Part shown: positions 23,369-30,134 of the stretch, piece after piece
Layout: each line of letters begins with the position of its first letter
Numbering within the stretch: position 1 is the stretch's first letter
DNA from: DATKXU01 sp035528905
GTDB taxonomy: Bacteria > Armatimonadota > UBA5829 > DTJY01
Assembly: GCA_035528905.1 (NCBI GenBank)
Contig: DATKXU010000078.1
Span: forward strand, 1-31,494
DNA: 31,494 nucleotides
Reading direction: 5' to 3'
Notes under the pieces: model-generated
The model's input: the letters and a program-made list of their open reading frames with translations, nothing else
Told to the model about the DNA's origin: nothing
Databases searched by the model: none
Translations under genes and position numbers: made by a program

Positions 23369-23397
23369 CTTATACCACGTTCCGCCACAAAAGTCAA
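23369..23397 (-). promoter_or_regulatory. Promoter of gdhA
   Basis: On the minus strand TTGACT (23392-23397), 17 bp, TATAAG (23369-23374), located just after the stop codon of the small basic protein gene. Confidence 0.78.
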
Positions 23398-23407
23398 CAA
23401 GCGGATG

Positions 23408-23515
23408 CTATTTCCGCTTCGCAGCCTGAGCCTGCGCTTCTTCACGCATCCGCTGTTTATAGCTCTCGGCTTTTCGCTTGTGCGCTCTGCGCAGTTCCTT
23501 CGCCCTGATACGCAT
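23408..23515 (-). CDS. Very small, highly basic protein (35 residues)
   Basis: A short gene that length cut-offs would miss. The product starts MRIRAKELRRAHKRK and ends AQAQAAKRK, is rich in Arg and Lys, has no Cys, and should form one amphipathic helix. Support is strong for its size: GGAGGT (23524-23529) eight bases before the ATG, and a promoter TTGACA-17-TAGATT only a few bases further upstream. I do not recognise it. The composition suggests an RNA- or ribosome-binding role, but it lacks the pattern of known small ribosomal proteins that I can recall. It has its own promoter, separate from that of gdhA. Confidence 0.75.
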   Translation of the reverse strand: MRIRAKELRRAHKRKAESYKQRMREEAQAQAAKRK

Positions 23516-23538
23516 ACCGAAACACCTCCGCAGAAACC

Positions 23539-23567
23539 AATCTACCAAAACGAGCCGACTTTGTCAA
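23539..23567 (-). promoter_or_regulatory. Promoter of the 35-residue basic protein gene
   Basis: On the minus strand TTGACA (23562-23567), 17 bp, TAGATT (23539-23544). The predicted start near 23532 leaves a very short leader that begins with the ribosome-binding site. Confidence 0.82.
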
Positions 23568-23573
23568 CTCCCG

Positions 23574-23750
23574 CTACCAGACCATCGTCAGCCTGCCAGC
23601 CAGGCCGTGCGCCTGCACAATCCGAAACACCCGGTCGCGCCGATAGATATCCGCCTCCTCCGCGTTGAACAACACCTGCTTGGTCTCCCGGATCAACTCA
23701 GCGTGGCGACTGCTGTGAGTATGGCCGGGCCGGCGCGAGGCAGAAGCCCG
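23574..23750 (-). pseudogene. Short coding-like frame, possibly a gene remnant or tiny gene
   Basis: An open frame ending at TAG (23574-23576) with strong G/C preference at third codon positions. It translates to HAELIRETKQVLFNAEE, then ADIYRRDRVFRIVQAHGL and RLTMVW. It looks like a real protein end. The only in-frame start is TTG at 23694-23696, which would give 40 residues, and it lacks a ribosome-binding site; the frame is closed by a stop at 23751. It could be a decayed gene tail or a leaderless small gene. I do not recognise a family. The remaining 23751-23862 shows nothing firm beyond a small ACCGC/GCGGT hairpin. Confidence 0.35.
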
Positions 23751-23862
23751 CTAGTGCTTTGTCGGCCTGAGACTGCGATTTTGGCTTGCATCGTACCGCC
23801 TGCGGTCGACCGGGATTCTACGGCATCTGAAATGCCCACGACTTCTGATCTATCCGGTCATT

Positions 23863-25038
23863 CTAATGGTGGAACAGCCTGACGCCGGTGAACACAACGA
23901 CCATGCCGTATTCGTTCGCCGCCGCGATGACGTCATCATCCCGGGCGGAACCGCCGGCTTCGGCGATGTACTTCACGCCGGTCTGTGCAGCGCGATCAAT
24001 GCTGTCACGGAAGGGAAAGTACGCGTCGGACCCGAGCGACACACCATTCAGTTCGTCCAGCCACGCGCGCTTCTCCTCGGGAGAGAGACGCTCCACCGGA
24101 CCTTCGAGGCTCTCTCGCAGGAGGGCCTCTTCCGGCGGAGTCAGGCTGTCGGACAGGAACTGGTCTATAACATTGTTCTTCTCCGCGCGGCTCAGTCCCG
24201 GCTTGAACTGCAGATTCAGCACCTTCGGATGCTGCCTAAGCCACCAGAGGTCCGCCTTCCCGCCCGCCAGGCGCGTGCAGTGCACCCTCGACTGCTGGCC
24301 GGCCCCGACGCCTATGGCCTGCCCATCGCATGCAAAGCAAACCGAGTTTGACTGGGTGTACTTCAGGGTGATCAGGGAGACGATCAGGTCCCTCCGCGCA
24401 TCCGGGGGGATTGCTCTGCTCTCGGTGACCGTGTTGGTAAGCACATCAGGGCCGACCTGTATGTCGTTACACTTCTGTTCCAAGATGACGCCGAAGACCT
24501 CCCGACGGTCCATCTCCGGCGGCTCGTAGTTCGGATCCATCTGCAGGACCAGGTACTTCCCGCCGCGCTTTGCTCTCAGGATCCCGAGCGCATCCTCATC
24601 GTAGCCCGGCGCGATGATGCCGTCGGATACCTCTCGCTTGATCAGCCTTGCAGTCGAGGAGTCGCACGTGTCACTGACTGCGACAAAGTCGCCGAACGAG
24701 GACACACGGTCAGCGCCGCGTGCGCGGGCATATGCCGTTGCGAGCGGCGAAAGCTCCATGTCGTTTACGAAGTACGCCTTCGCCAGATCATTCGTCAGTG
24801 GAACAGCAACTGCTGCTCCCGCCGGACTGACGTGCTTAAAGGACGTCGCGGCAGGAAGCCCCAGCGAGGCTTTGAGCTCCTTCACGAGCTGCCAGCCGTT
24901 CAGGGCATCGAGGATGTTGATGTAGCCGGGAGCGCCGTTCAGCACTTCGATGCTGGGACTGCGGGCCGTGAAGACGACCTGAGCAGGCTTCTGATTGGGG
25001 TTCATACCATACCGTAGGGGTATTCTATTCCGCGTCAT
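23863..25038 (-). CDS. Stand-alone AICAR formyltransferase (IMP cyclohydrolase domain absent)
   Basis: A 391-residue enzyme that transfers a formyl group from 10-formyltetrahydrofolate to AICAR, the ninth step of purine synthesis. It corresponds to the C-terminal half of bifunctional PurH, and the N-terminal IMP cyclohydrolase (MGS-like) domain is missing. The catalytic Lys-His pair is K68-H69 in FKHVSPAG. Other signatures are YTQSNSVCFACDGQAIGVGAGQQSR, split here as YTQSNSVCFACDGQ and AIGVGAGQQSR, and SDAYFPFRDSID. The start at 25038 has GGAGG about seven bases upstream; the open frame extends to 25143 but lies within the riboswitch. Ring closure to IMP must be done by a protein encoded elsewhere. 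Control by a ZTP riboswitch fits the substrate. Confidence 0.93.
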   Translation of the reverse strand: MTRNRIPLRYGMNPNQKPAQVVFTARSPSIEVLNGAPGYINILDALNGWQLVKELKASLGLPAATSFKHVSPAGAAVAVPLTNDLAKAYFVNDMELSPLATAYARARGADRVSSFGDFVAVSDTCDSSTARLIKREVSDGIIAPGYDEDALGILRAKRGGKYLVLQMDPNYEPPEMDRREVFGVILEQKCNDIQVGPDVLTNTVTESRAIPPDARRDLIVSLITLKYTQSNSVCFACDGQAIGVGAGQQSRVHCTRLAGGKADLWWLRQHPKVLNLQFKPGLSRAEKNNVIDQFLSDSLTPPEEALLRESLEGPVERLSPEEKRAWLDELNGVSLGSDAYFPFRDSIDRAAQTGVKYIAEAGGSARDDDVIAAANEYGMVVVFTGVRLFHH

Positions 25039-25078
25039 CCGTACGCCTCCGCATAAACGGTAAGTGCGCCCGGATATG

Positions 25079-25111
25079 AAAAATGCCCGGGCATTTATTA
25101 TCTGCCCAGGC
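25079..25111 (-). terminator. Intrinsic terminator of the ZTP riboswitch
   Basis: On the minus strand GCCTGGGCA (25103-25111) pairs with TGCCCGGGC (25085-25093), followed by ATTTTT (five T residues at 25079-25083). The upstream arm is also the conserved 3' end of the ZTP aptamer, so ligand binding and termination are mutually exclusive. The palindrome AAATGCCCGGGCATTT (25081-25096) is part of this element. Confidence 0.88.
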
Positions 25112-25180
25112 GATCGGCTTTCAGCAAAACTTCGACGCTCCATGGCGGTTGATTCCGCCTTTATCGCCAGTCACGTCGAA
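25103..25180 (-). ncRNA. ZTP (pfl) riboswitch aptamer
   Basis: On the minus strand, from 25180: an opening stem TTCGACG/CGTCGAA, the conserved CGTGACTGGCG block, the GGAATCAACCGCCATGGAGCG hairpin loop (shown here as GGAATCAACC then GCCATGGAGCG), a variable linker, and the highly conserved 3' element GCCGATCGCCTGGGCA. These are the hallmarks of the pfl motif, which senses ZMP/ZTP, the AICAR nucleotides that build up when 10-formyl-THF is scarce. Location in the leader of an AICAR formyltransferase gene is the textbook association. A terminator overlaps its 3' end, so ligand should turn transcription on. Confidence 0.93.
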
Positions 25181-25183
25181 ATA

Positions 25184-25212
25184 ATGATATACGCTTCATC
25201 AATCCCTGTCAA
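25184..25212 (-). promoter_or_regulatory. Promoter of the ZTP riboswitch and AICAR formyltransferase gene
   Basis: On the minus strand TTGACA (25207-25212), 17 bp, TATCAT (25184-25189). The transcript would begin at about 25177, almost at the first base of the aptamer stem. Confidence 0.82.
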
Positions 25213-25244
25213 TCTTGCATTACTGGTAGGGCTACCGGACGAGA

Positions 25245-25275
25245 CAGGCCGCTGTTCATAGCGGATAGCGGCCTG
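25245..25275 (-). terminator. Hairpin after nrdJ
   Basis: A 9 bp perfect stem (CAGGCCGCT with AGCGGCCTG) and a 13 nt loop lie between the nrdJ stop and the next promoter. There is only a short T-containing tail, so termination is inferred from position. Confidence 0.6.
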
Positions 25276-25284
25276 AAAGACTGC

Positions 25285-27510
25285 CTATCCGCACTTCGAG
25301 AAGCCGCAGAAGCGGCAGACGATGCAGCCGCTCTCGTGCTCGACGGCGCTGCCACAGTCCGGGCAGGCACCGACGAGATTGTCCAGCGCGCTCGACCACT
25401 TATTCACCGCCTCGCCGGCCTCGCCGGTCTGCTTGTACTGAACATAGTGCTCCAGAGCAATCCCGATCGCGTCCGGGCAGGAGAGGACTTTCCCGCCTTG
25501 ATCCCAGCATGGCGACGGACAGACATTGCCCCGAAGCTGCTTGATTACCGACTCCGGCTTCACGCCTGCGCGAAGAGCGGCGGAGATCACACGGGAGACG
25601 GCATCCAACTGCGACGATGCGCAGCCGCCCGACTTGCCCATCCGGGCGAAGACCTCGCACAGCCCTTCCTCATCCTCGTTGATGGTGACGTACAGGCTGC
25701 CGCAGCCGGTTTTCACCTTCTCCGTCACGCCCTGAGTTCGCACGGGCCTTGGCCTCGGCGCGAGGACGCCCTTCTCCGACGCAGCCGCTTCCTTCTTTTC
25801 GGTTCCCAAGGTCAAGACCTGCTCATCCCGGCTGCCGTCGCGGTAGACCGTGACTCCCTTGCATCCCAGGCGGTAGGCGAGTCTGTATACCTCGGCGACG
25901 TCCTCCGGCGTCGCGGAATTGGCAAAGTTCACCGTCTTGGACACTGCGTTGTCAACATAGTTCTGAAACGCGGCCTGCATCTTGATATGCCACACAGGCG
26001 CTATGTCGTGCGCCGTCACGAAGATCCGCTGCACGTCAGCCGGAACAGCGTCCAGGCCCTTGACGGTCCCGCGGCCGGCAATCTCCTTCATCAGTTCCTC
26101 GCTGTAGAATCCTCGGTCCCTGGCAATCTTCTCGAAGAGCGGATTGACTTCCACCAGCTCTGTGCCGTCCAGCACTGTCCGCACATAGCATACCGCGAAC
26201 ATAGGCTCTATGCCGCTGGAGCACCCGCCAATGATGGATAGAGTCCCGGTCGGCGCAACGGTGGTCGCAGTCGCATTTCTCATCTTGACGCCGTCGGGCA
26301 CATCGTAGATGCTCCCCTCGAAGTTCGGGAAAGGCACGCGCTCTGCTGCGAGCTCGGCGGACATCTGCCTGGCCTCGGTCTCGATGAACTGCATGACCTC
26401 CGCGCCGAGTTTTGTGGCTTGCTCTGAGTCATACGGGATGCCGAGCATGATGAGCATGTCCGCGAAGCCCATCAAGCCCAATCCGATCTTCCGGTTGCCT
26501 TTCACCATCTCGTCGATCTGCTCGAGCGGATACTTGCTGGCGTCAATCACATCGTCGAGGAATCGCACGGCCATGCGCACGGACTGGCCGAGTTTCATGT
26601 AATCTATGGCCGCGCTGCCGTTCGAGGCGCTCACCATCTTCACAAGGTTGATGGACCCCAGGTTGCAGGCTTCATAGGGCAGGAGAGGCTGTTCGCCGCA
26701 GGGATTCGTGCTCTCAATATCGCCGAGCTTCGGGGTCGGGTTGTCGCGGTTGATCCGGTCAATGAAGATGATGCCCGGCTCGCCGTTCCGCCAGGCCATA
26801 TTCACAATGAGATCGAAAACCTTGCGGGCGTTCAGGCTCTTGACGACTTCGTCGGTGCGGGGGTTGATCAGATCGTAGTCCTTGTTCTTCTCCGCCGCCT
26901 CCATGAAGTCTTCTGTTAGGAGCACGGAGATGTTGAAGTTCGTCAGCCGGTTGCCGTCCTTCTTCGCGGTGATGAAGTCGAGGATGTTCGGGTGATCCAC
27001 ACGGAGGCAACCCATATTCGCGCCGCGCCTTGTCCCACCCTGCTTGATGGCTTCCGTCGCAGCGTTGAAGACTTCCATGAAGGATATCGGCCCGCTGGAG
27101 ACGCCGTTCGTTGACTGGACGACATCACACGCCGGGCGAAGCCGCGAAAACGAGAAGCCCGTCCCTCCTCCGCTCTTGTGGATGAGGGCGGTATGCTTGA
27201 TTGCTTCGAAGATGCTGTTCATGGAATCCTCGATCGGGAGCACGAAACAGGCAGCGAGCTGCCCGAGATCCCGACCGGCGTTCATCAGGGTCGGGCTGTT
27301 CGGAAGGAACTCCAGCTCGGACATCATGCCGTAGAACTCCGCCTCGATCTCCTTGACCTGCGCGTCGGATTTCCCATAGGGTATCTCGCTCTGCGCGACG
27401 GCCTCGGCCACCCGGTGGAACATCCCCTCGGGCGTCTCGACGGGATTCCCGTGCTCGTCCTTTCTGAGGTAGCGCCTCTCAAGTACGGTGATCGCATTCT
27501 TGGTGAGCAT
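25285..27510 (-). CDS. nrdJ: Vitamin B12-dependent (class II) ribonucleotide reductase
   Basis: A 741-residue adenosylcobalamin-dependent reductase that makes deoxyribonucleotides independently of oxygen. The ten-stranded barrel carries NSPTLMNAG (71-79), KSGGGTGFSFSRLR, the active-site loop TNPCGEQPLLPYE and the late TVAPTGTLSIIGGCSSGIEP. A TSCPD domain (about 600-690) and a C-terminal zinc ribbon (CPDCG ... CRFCG) follow, typical of bacterial NrdJ. No NrdAB or NrdDG genes are in the window. The ATG has AGGAGG seven bases upstream. It lies 91 bp after nrdR with no promoter of its own, so both are probably transcribed from the NrdR-controlled promoter at 28100-28128. Confidence 0.96.
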   Translation of the reverse strand: MLTKNAITVLERRYLRKDEHGNPVETPEGMFHRVAEAVAQSEIPYGKSDAQVKEIEAEFYGMMSELEFLPNSPTLMNAGRDLGQLAACFVLPIEDSMNSIFEAIKHTALIHKSGGGTGFSFSRLRPACDVVQSTNGVSSGPISFMEVFNAATEAIKQGGTRRGANMGCLRVDHPNILDFITAKKDGNRLTNFNISVLLTEDFMEAAEKNKDYDLINPRTDEVVKSLNARKVFDLIVNMAWRNGEPGIIFIDRINRDNPTPKLGDIESTNPCGEQPLLPYEACNLGSINLVKMVSASNGSAAIDYMKLGQSVRMAVRFLDDVIDASKYPLEQIDEMVKGNRKIGLGLMGFADMLIMLGIPYDSEQATKLGAEVMQFIETEARQMSAELAAERVPFPNFEGSIYDVPDGVKMRNATATTVAPTGTLSIIGGCSSGIEPMFAVCYVRTVLDGTELVEVNPLFEKIARDRGFYSEELMKEIAGRGTVKGLDAVPADVQRIFVTAHDIAPVWHIKMQAAFQNYVDNAVSKTVNFANSATPEDVAEVYRLAYRLGCKGVTVYRDGSRDEQVLTLGTEKKEAAASEKGVLAPRPRPVRTQGVTEKVKTGCGSLYVTINEDEEGLCEVFARMGKSGGCASSQLDAVSRVISAALRAGVKPESVIKQLRGNVCPSPCWDQGGKVLSCPDAIGIALEHYVQYKQTGEAGEAVNKWSSALDNLVGACPDCGSAVEHESGCIVCRFCGFSKCG

Positions 27511-27534
27511 CTTCGATCCTCCTGAGAATTGTAA

Positions 27535-27601
27535 ACCAGACTGCAGACTGCAGCCTTAGTGGTCCCTGGTCTGCAGTCTACCGTCTATAGTCTGTTGTCT
27601 A
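27535..27601. repeat. Inverted arrays of AGACNNN heptads between nrdR and nrdJ
   Basis: On the minus strand AGACAAC, AGACTAT, AGACGGT, AGACTGC, AGACCAG follow each other with exact period 7; beyond a short centre the plus strand shows AGACTGC, AGACTGC. The two arms can pair. The segment lies inside a transcribed operon spacer and could act as an RNA stem. Confidence 0.65.
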
Positions 27602-28057
27602 CTACCTATCCCTGTCCAGAACATCCACCAGCTCCTTGAACTGGGTCACGTCCTCGAATTGGCGATACACGGATGCGAACCTCACATAGGCTACCCGGTC
27701 GAGCCGGCTCAGCTTCTCGATGACCATGTCGCCGATCTCGGCGGACCGAACTTCCTTGTCACCCCTGTTGTAGAGGGCACGCTCAATCTCGTCAACTGCG
27801 GCTTCTAACTGGGCGACGCTGACGGGGCGCTTTTCGCAGGCTGTGACCATTCCTTTAAGAATCTTTGAGCGGTCGAACGGCTCGCGCCGCTCATCCTTCT
27901 TGACGACCATCAGCCGCATCTCCTCGATCTCCTCGTATGTCGTGAACCTGCGGCCGCAGCCGAGGCACTCCCGTCGCCTGCGTATGCCCTCGCCCTCCCT
28001 GATGGAGCGCGAGTCCAAAACCTTGTCATCTTTGTGTCCGCAGTAAGGGCATTTCAT
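27602..28057 (-). CDS. nrdR: Transcriptional repressor NrdR
   Basis: A 151-residue zinc-finger plus ATP-cone repressor that senses the ATP/dATP balance and shuts off ribonucleotide reductase genes by binding NrdR boxes. The zinc ribbon uses C3, C6, C31 and C34 (CPYC, CLGC). The ATP-cone spans about 49-139, starting VVKKDERREPFDRSKI. Length and sequence are typical. It precedes nrdJ in the same direction. The ribosome-binding site is weak (GAG about nine bases upstream), which suits a repressor made in small amounts. Two NrdR-box-like sites upstream indicate autoregulation. Confidence 0.96.
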   Translation of the reverse strand: MKCPYCGHKDDKVLDSRSIREGEGIRRRRECLGCGRRFTTYEEIEEMRLMVVKKDERREPFDRSKILKGMVTACEKRPVSVAQLEAAVDEIERALYNRGDKEVRSAEIGDMVIEKLSRLDRVAYVRFASVYRQFEDVTQFKELVDVLDRDR

Positions 28058-28075
28058 GATGGAATCTCGAAAACT

Positions 28076-28091
28076 CTACTACATGTTGTGG
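28076..28091 (-). promoter_or_regulatory. NrdR box, promoter-distal copy
   Basis: On the minus strand CCACAACATGTAGTAG, about 11 of 16 matches to the consensus acaCwAtATaTwGtgt. It starts 32 bp from the first box, about three helical turns, so both face the same side of the DNA as expected for cooperative NrdR binding. Confidence 0.65.
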
Positions 28092-28099
28092 TACTAACC

Positions 28100-28128
28100 A
28101 TTCTACCGCACAATATATTCCATGTCAA
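28100..28128 (-). promoter_or_regulatory. Promoter of nrdR-nrdJ
   Basis: On the minus strand TTGACA (28123-28128), 17 bp, TAGAAT (28100-28105). The first NrdR box fills the spacer, so bound NrdR would block RNA polymerase directly. Confidence 0.85.
28108..28123 (-). promoter_or_regulatory. NrdR box within the promoter spacer
   Basis: On the minus strand ATGGAATATATTGTGC, about 12-13 of 16 matches to the NrdR consensus including the core ATATATTGTG. It lies between the -35 and -10 elements. Confidence 0.78.
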
Positions 28129-28221
28129 GGGGTTTTTCAAACATGCGGAAGTTTCCGGCAGCACTCTTCTGCCCGCCCAGTGAGTTCGGCAATCCGCGCA
28201 TACTTGCGCTAGCGAGGGGGC

Positions 28222-30087
28222 CTATTTGCCGAGGATCTGATCCACAAAAATAGCCGCGGTCCAGTGGTAATCGCGCACGCAGGGCCCGATCCGCTGGTCG
28301 CCGACCCTAACACCTGCCTTGCCCTTGCGGCTCAGCTCAGCAGGCGATCTCCTACCCTCGCTGTCGTAGAATTCATAAATCACGCCGTCCCTGCCATACC
28401 AGCGAGCGATCTCCTTCAGCGTGATGGTCCGCAGTTCCGCAGCTTCATCTCGATAGCCATAACGAGCAAGGCCTTCTATCACGAGGCGGTTGTAGTTCAC
28501 CCACACCGGCCCGCGCCACATGTTATCGGAGAACGCAGGCTCGTCAGCGGAAACGCTCGGCAGGAGAAATGCGCGCTGGAATTCTTTCGGATTTGTCAGA
28601 TGCTCGACCAGCGCCGCCGCCTGTTCTTTGGAACATATACCTGCAAATAGAGGTGTGAAACCCGCCGCCGTCTTGATCTTGATCTGCCCGCCCTCAGGGT
28701 CCAAATCGTAATAGAACCCTGTCTCCGGGTCCCATAGGAGCTCGTTGATCTTTCGACTCCGGTCGCTCCGCATTTGCGCCCACATCTGTGCATCGGTCTT
28801 AAGCCCCAGCTTTTGGGCCATTTTTTCGAGATAGAACATGTCATTCACGAGATAGGCGTTCAGGTCCACAGCATCTCCAACCGGCTGATCGAACCGAGGC
28901 GAGTTATCCATGCCGGATGCAAACTTGTGGCCCCACTCGGAAAGGCCATTGTAGTCGGCATCCATCCGCCGGCAGTCAAAGAGTACCATCGCCTTGAGCC
29001 GAGGATAGCAATACCGAAGGAAATCACCGTCGCCGGCGGTTTCAAACACCTTCCAGGCTGCCCAGGAGAGGATAGGAGGCTGGATGATCTTGGAATCGCC
29101 CTGGTCGTCCGGGGTCATCTTGTGAGAAATGGACCCATCCGGCCGCTGCTTGGATAAGACCGCCTTGACGGCGTTGCGCGCCCACTCCGGAGCAAAATGC
29201 CGGAGGCCCAACGCATGAAATGCAGAATCCCAGATCCACATATACTTATGAGGCCACCGGTCTGGAGTCGTCCAATCGAACAAAATCGCGCCTTGAGCCG
29301 TTGCGCAGTTGACTTTCTGCACGGATGCGCATTTGTAGTAAGTCCGGCGGAGCACAGGATCATCGGATTTTGGCTTGGGGAGTCGCTTGAAGAAGGCAAC
29401 CCTCTTCTCAAAGAGCTTCCGCTGGTCCACCGATAGCGCAACCGTCGCACGCTTCTCGATATCGGGCAGCGAACCGTAACAGTAAATGAATGCAAATTTC
29501 AGGCTCTCTCCGGGCGATAGCCGCGCGCTGATGCCTCCTTCGTTCGCCTCAAGCCCCGGGCCGTCCCCCGCCAGCACAAATTCCTCGGACCCGGCGTGGA
29601 AGACGGTGGCGTTCCCTTTCCTCTCGACCTGAGATCCCTCGATCTTTGCGGCGATGCATACGTCCACCGGCTCCGGCGCTTCCAGAGCCTTTAACTCGCC
29701 GACAACCGCATCCTTGTCCAGAAACAGGTATCGCAACCTGAGCTTTGCGCCCGAGTAACCAATCAGCGACGAGAGCACATCGCCGGCGACGATCTCATCT
29801 TGCAAGGAGAACTCTCCGGATTCCCCACCAGGGGGCACCTTGAAACGCAGCGATGCCGGCGCTTCCGTGTGAAATACGATTCCCCGCCCATCCCAGGACG
29901 TATAACCCACGAACGGATGACGGCAGTCGGTTTCACCATCGAATCCGGAGAAAGCAAATAGGGCTCCGCCCTGCCCCCATATATTTGGCAACTCCAAACC
30001 TCTGTCTGCCACCGCACTCGCACCCAAAAATGATGGGAGAACTAGAATCAGCAATGTAATAGCGAGAATATCGGGAATGTTTCGCAT
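28222..30087 (-). CDS. Exported MGH1-type (GH63-like) glycoside hydrolase
   Basis: A 621-residue protein with a signal peptide (about 1-28), an N-terminal beta-rich domain (about 30-230) and an (alpha/alpha)6-barrel hydrolase domain (about 240-620). Landmarks of the GH63/GH37/mannosylglycerate-hydrolase clan are KYMWIWDSAFHALGL, ILSWAAWKVFE, SGMDNSPRF with probable catalytic D394, and NMWRGPVWVNYNRLVIEGL. Substrates in this clan include alpha-glucosides, trehalose and mannosyl- or glucosylglycerate; sequence alone does not choose among them. AGGT lies about eight bases before the ATG. It follows the DUF6807 gene by 47 bp, probably in one transcript. The 90 bp after its stop hold nothing recognisable. 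Confidence 0.85.
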   Translation of the reverse strand: MRNIPDILAITLLILVLPSFLGASAVADRGLELPNIWGQGGALFAFSGFDGETDCRHPFVGYTSWDGRGIVFHTEAPASLRFKVPPGGESGEFSLQDEIVAGDVLSSLIGYSGAKLRLRYLFLDKDAVVGELKALEAPEPVDVCIAAKIEGSQVERKGNATVFHAGSEEFVLAGDGPGLEANEGGISARLSPGESLKFAFIYCYGSLPDIEKRATVALSVDQRKLFEKRVAFFKRLPKPKSDDPVLRRTYYKCASVQKVNCATAQGAILFDWTTPDRWPHKYMWIWDSAFHALGLRHFAPEWARNAVKAVLSKQRPDGSISHKMTPDDQGDSKIIQPPILSWAAWKVFETAGDGDFLRYCYPRLKAMVLFDCRRMDADYNGLSEWGHKFASGMDNSPRFDQPVGDAVDLNAYLVNDMFYLEKMAQKLGLKTDAQMWAQMRSDRSRKINELLWDPETGFYYDLDPEGGQIKIKTAAGFTPLFAGICSKEQAAALVEHLTNPKEFQRAFLLPSVSADEPAFSDNMWRGPVWVNYNRLVIEGLARYGYRDEAAELRTITLKEIARWYGRDGVIYEFYDSEGRRSPAELSRKGKAGVRVGDQRIGPCVRDYHWTAAIFVDQILGK

Positions 30088-30134
30088 TTTGAATACCTAT
30101 CGGGAATGGCCTGCTGAGTAGGCCCGGACACCGC

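Noticed and set aside
22875..23429. Plus-strand open frame across the gdhA start and leader
   Set aside because: It is a shadow of gdhA and its leader with no ribosome-binding site and an unnatural composition.
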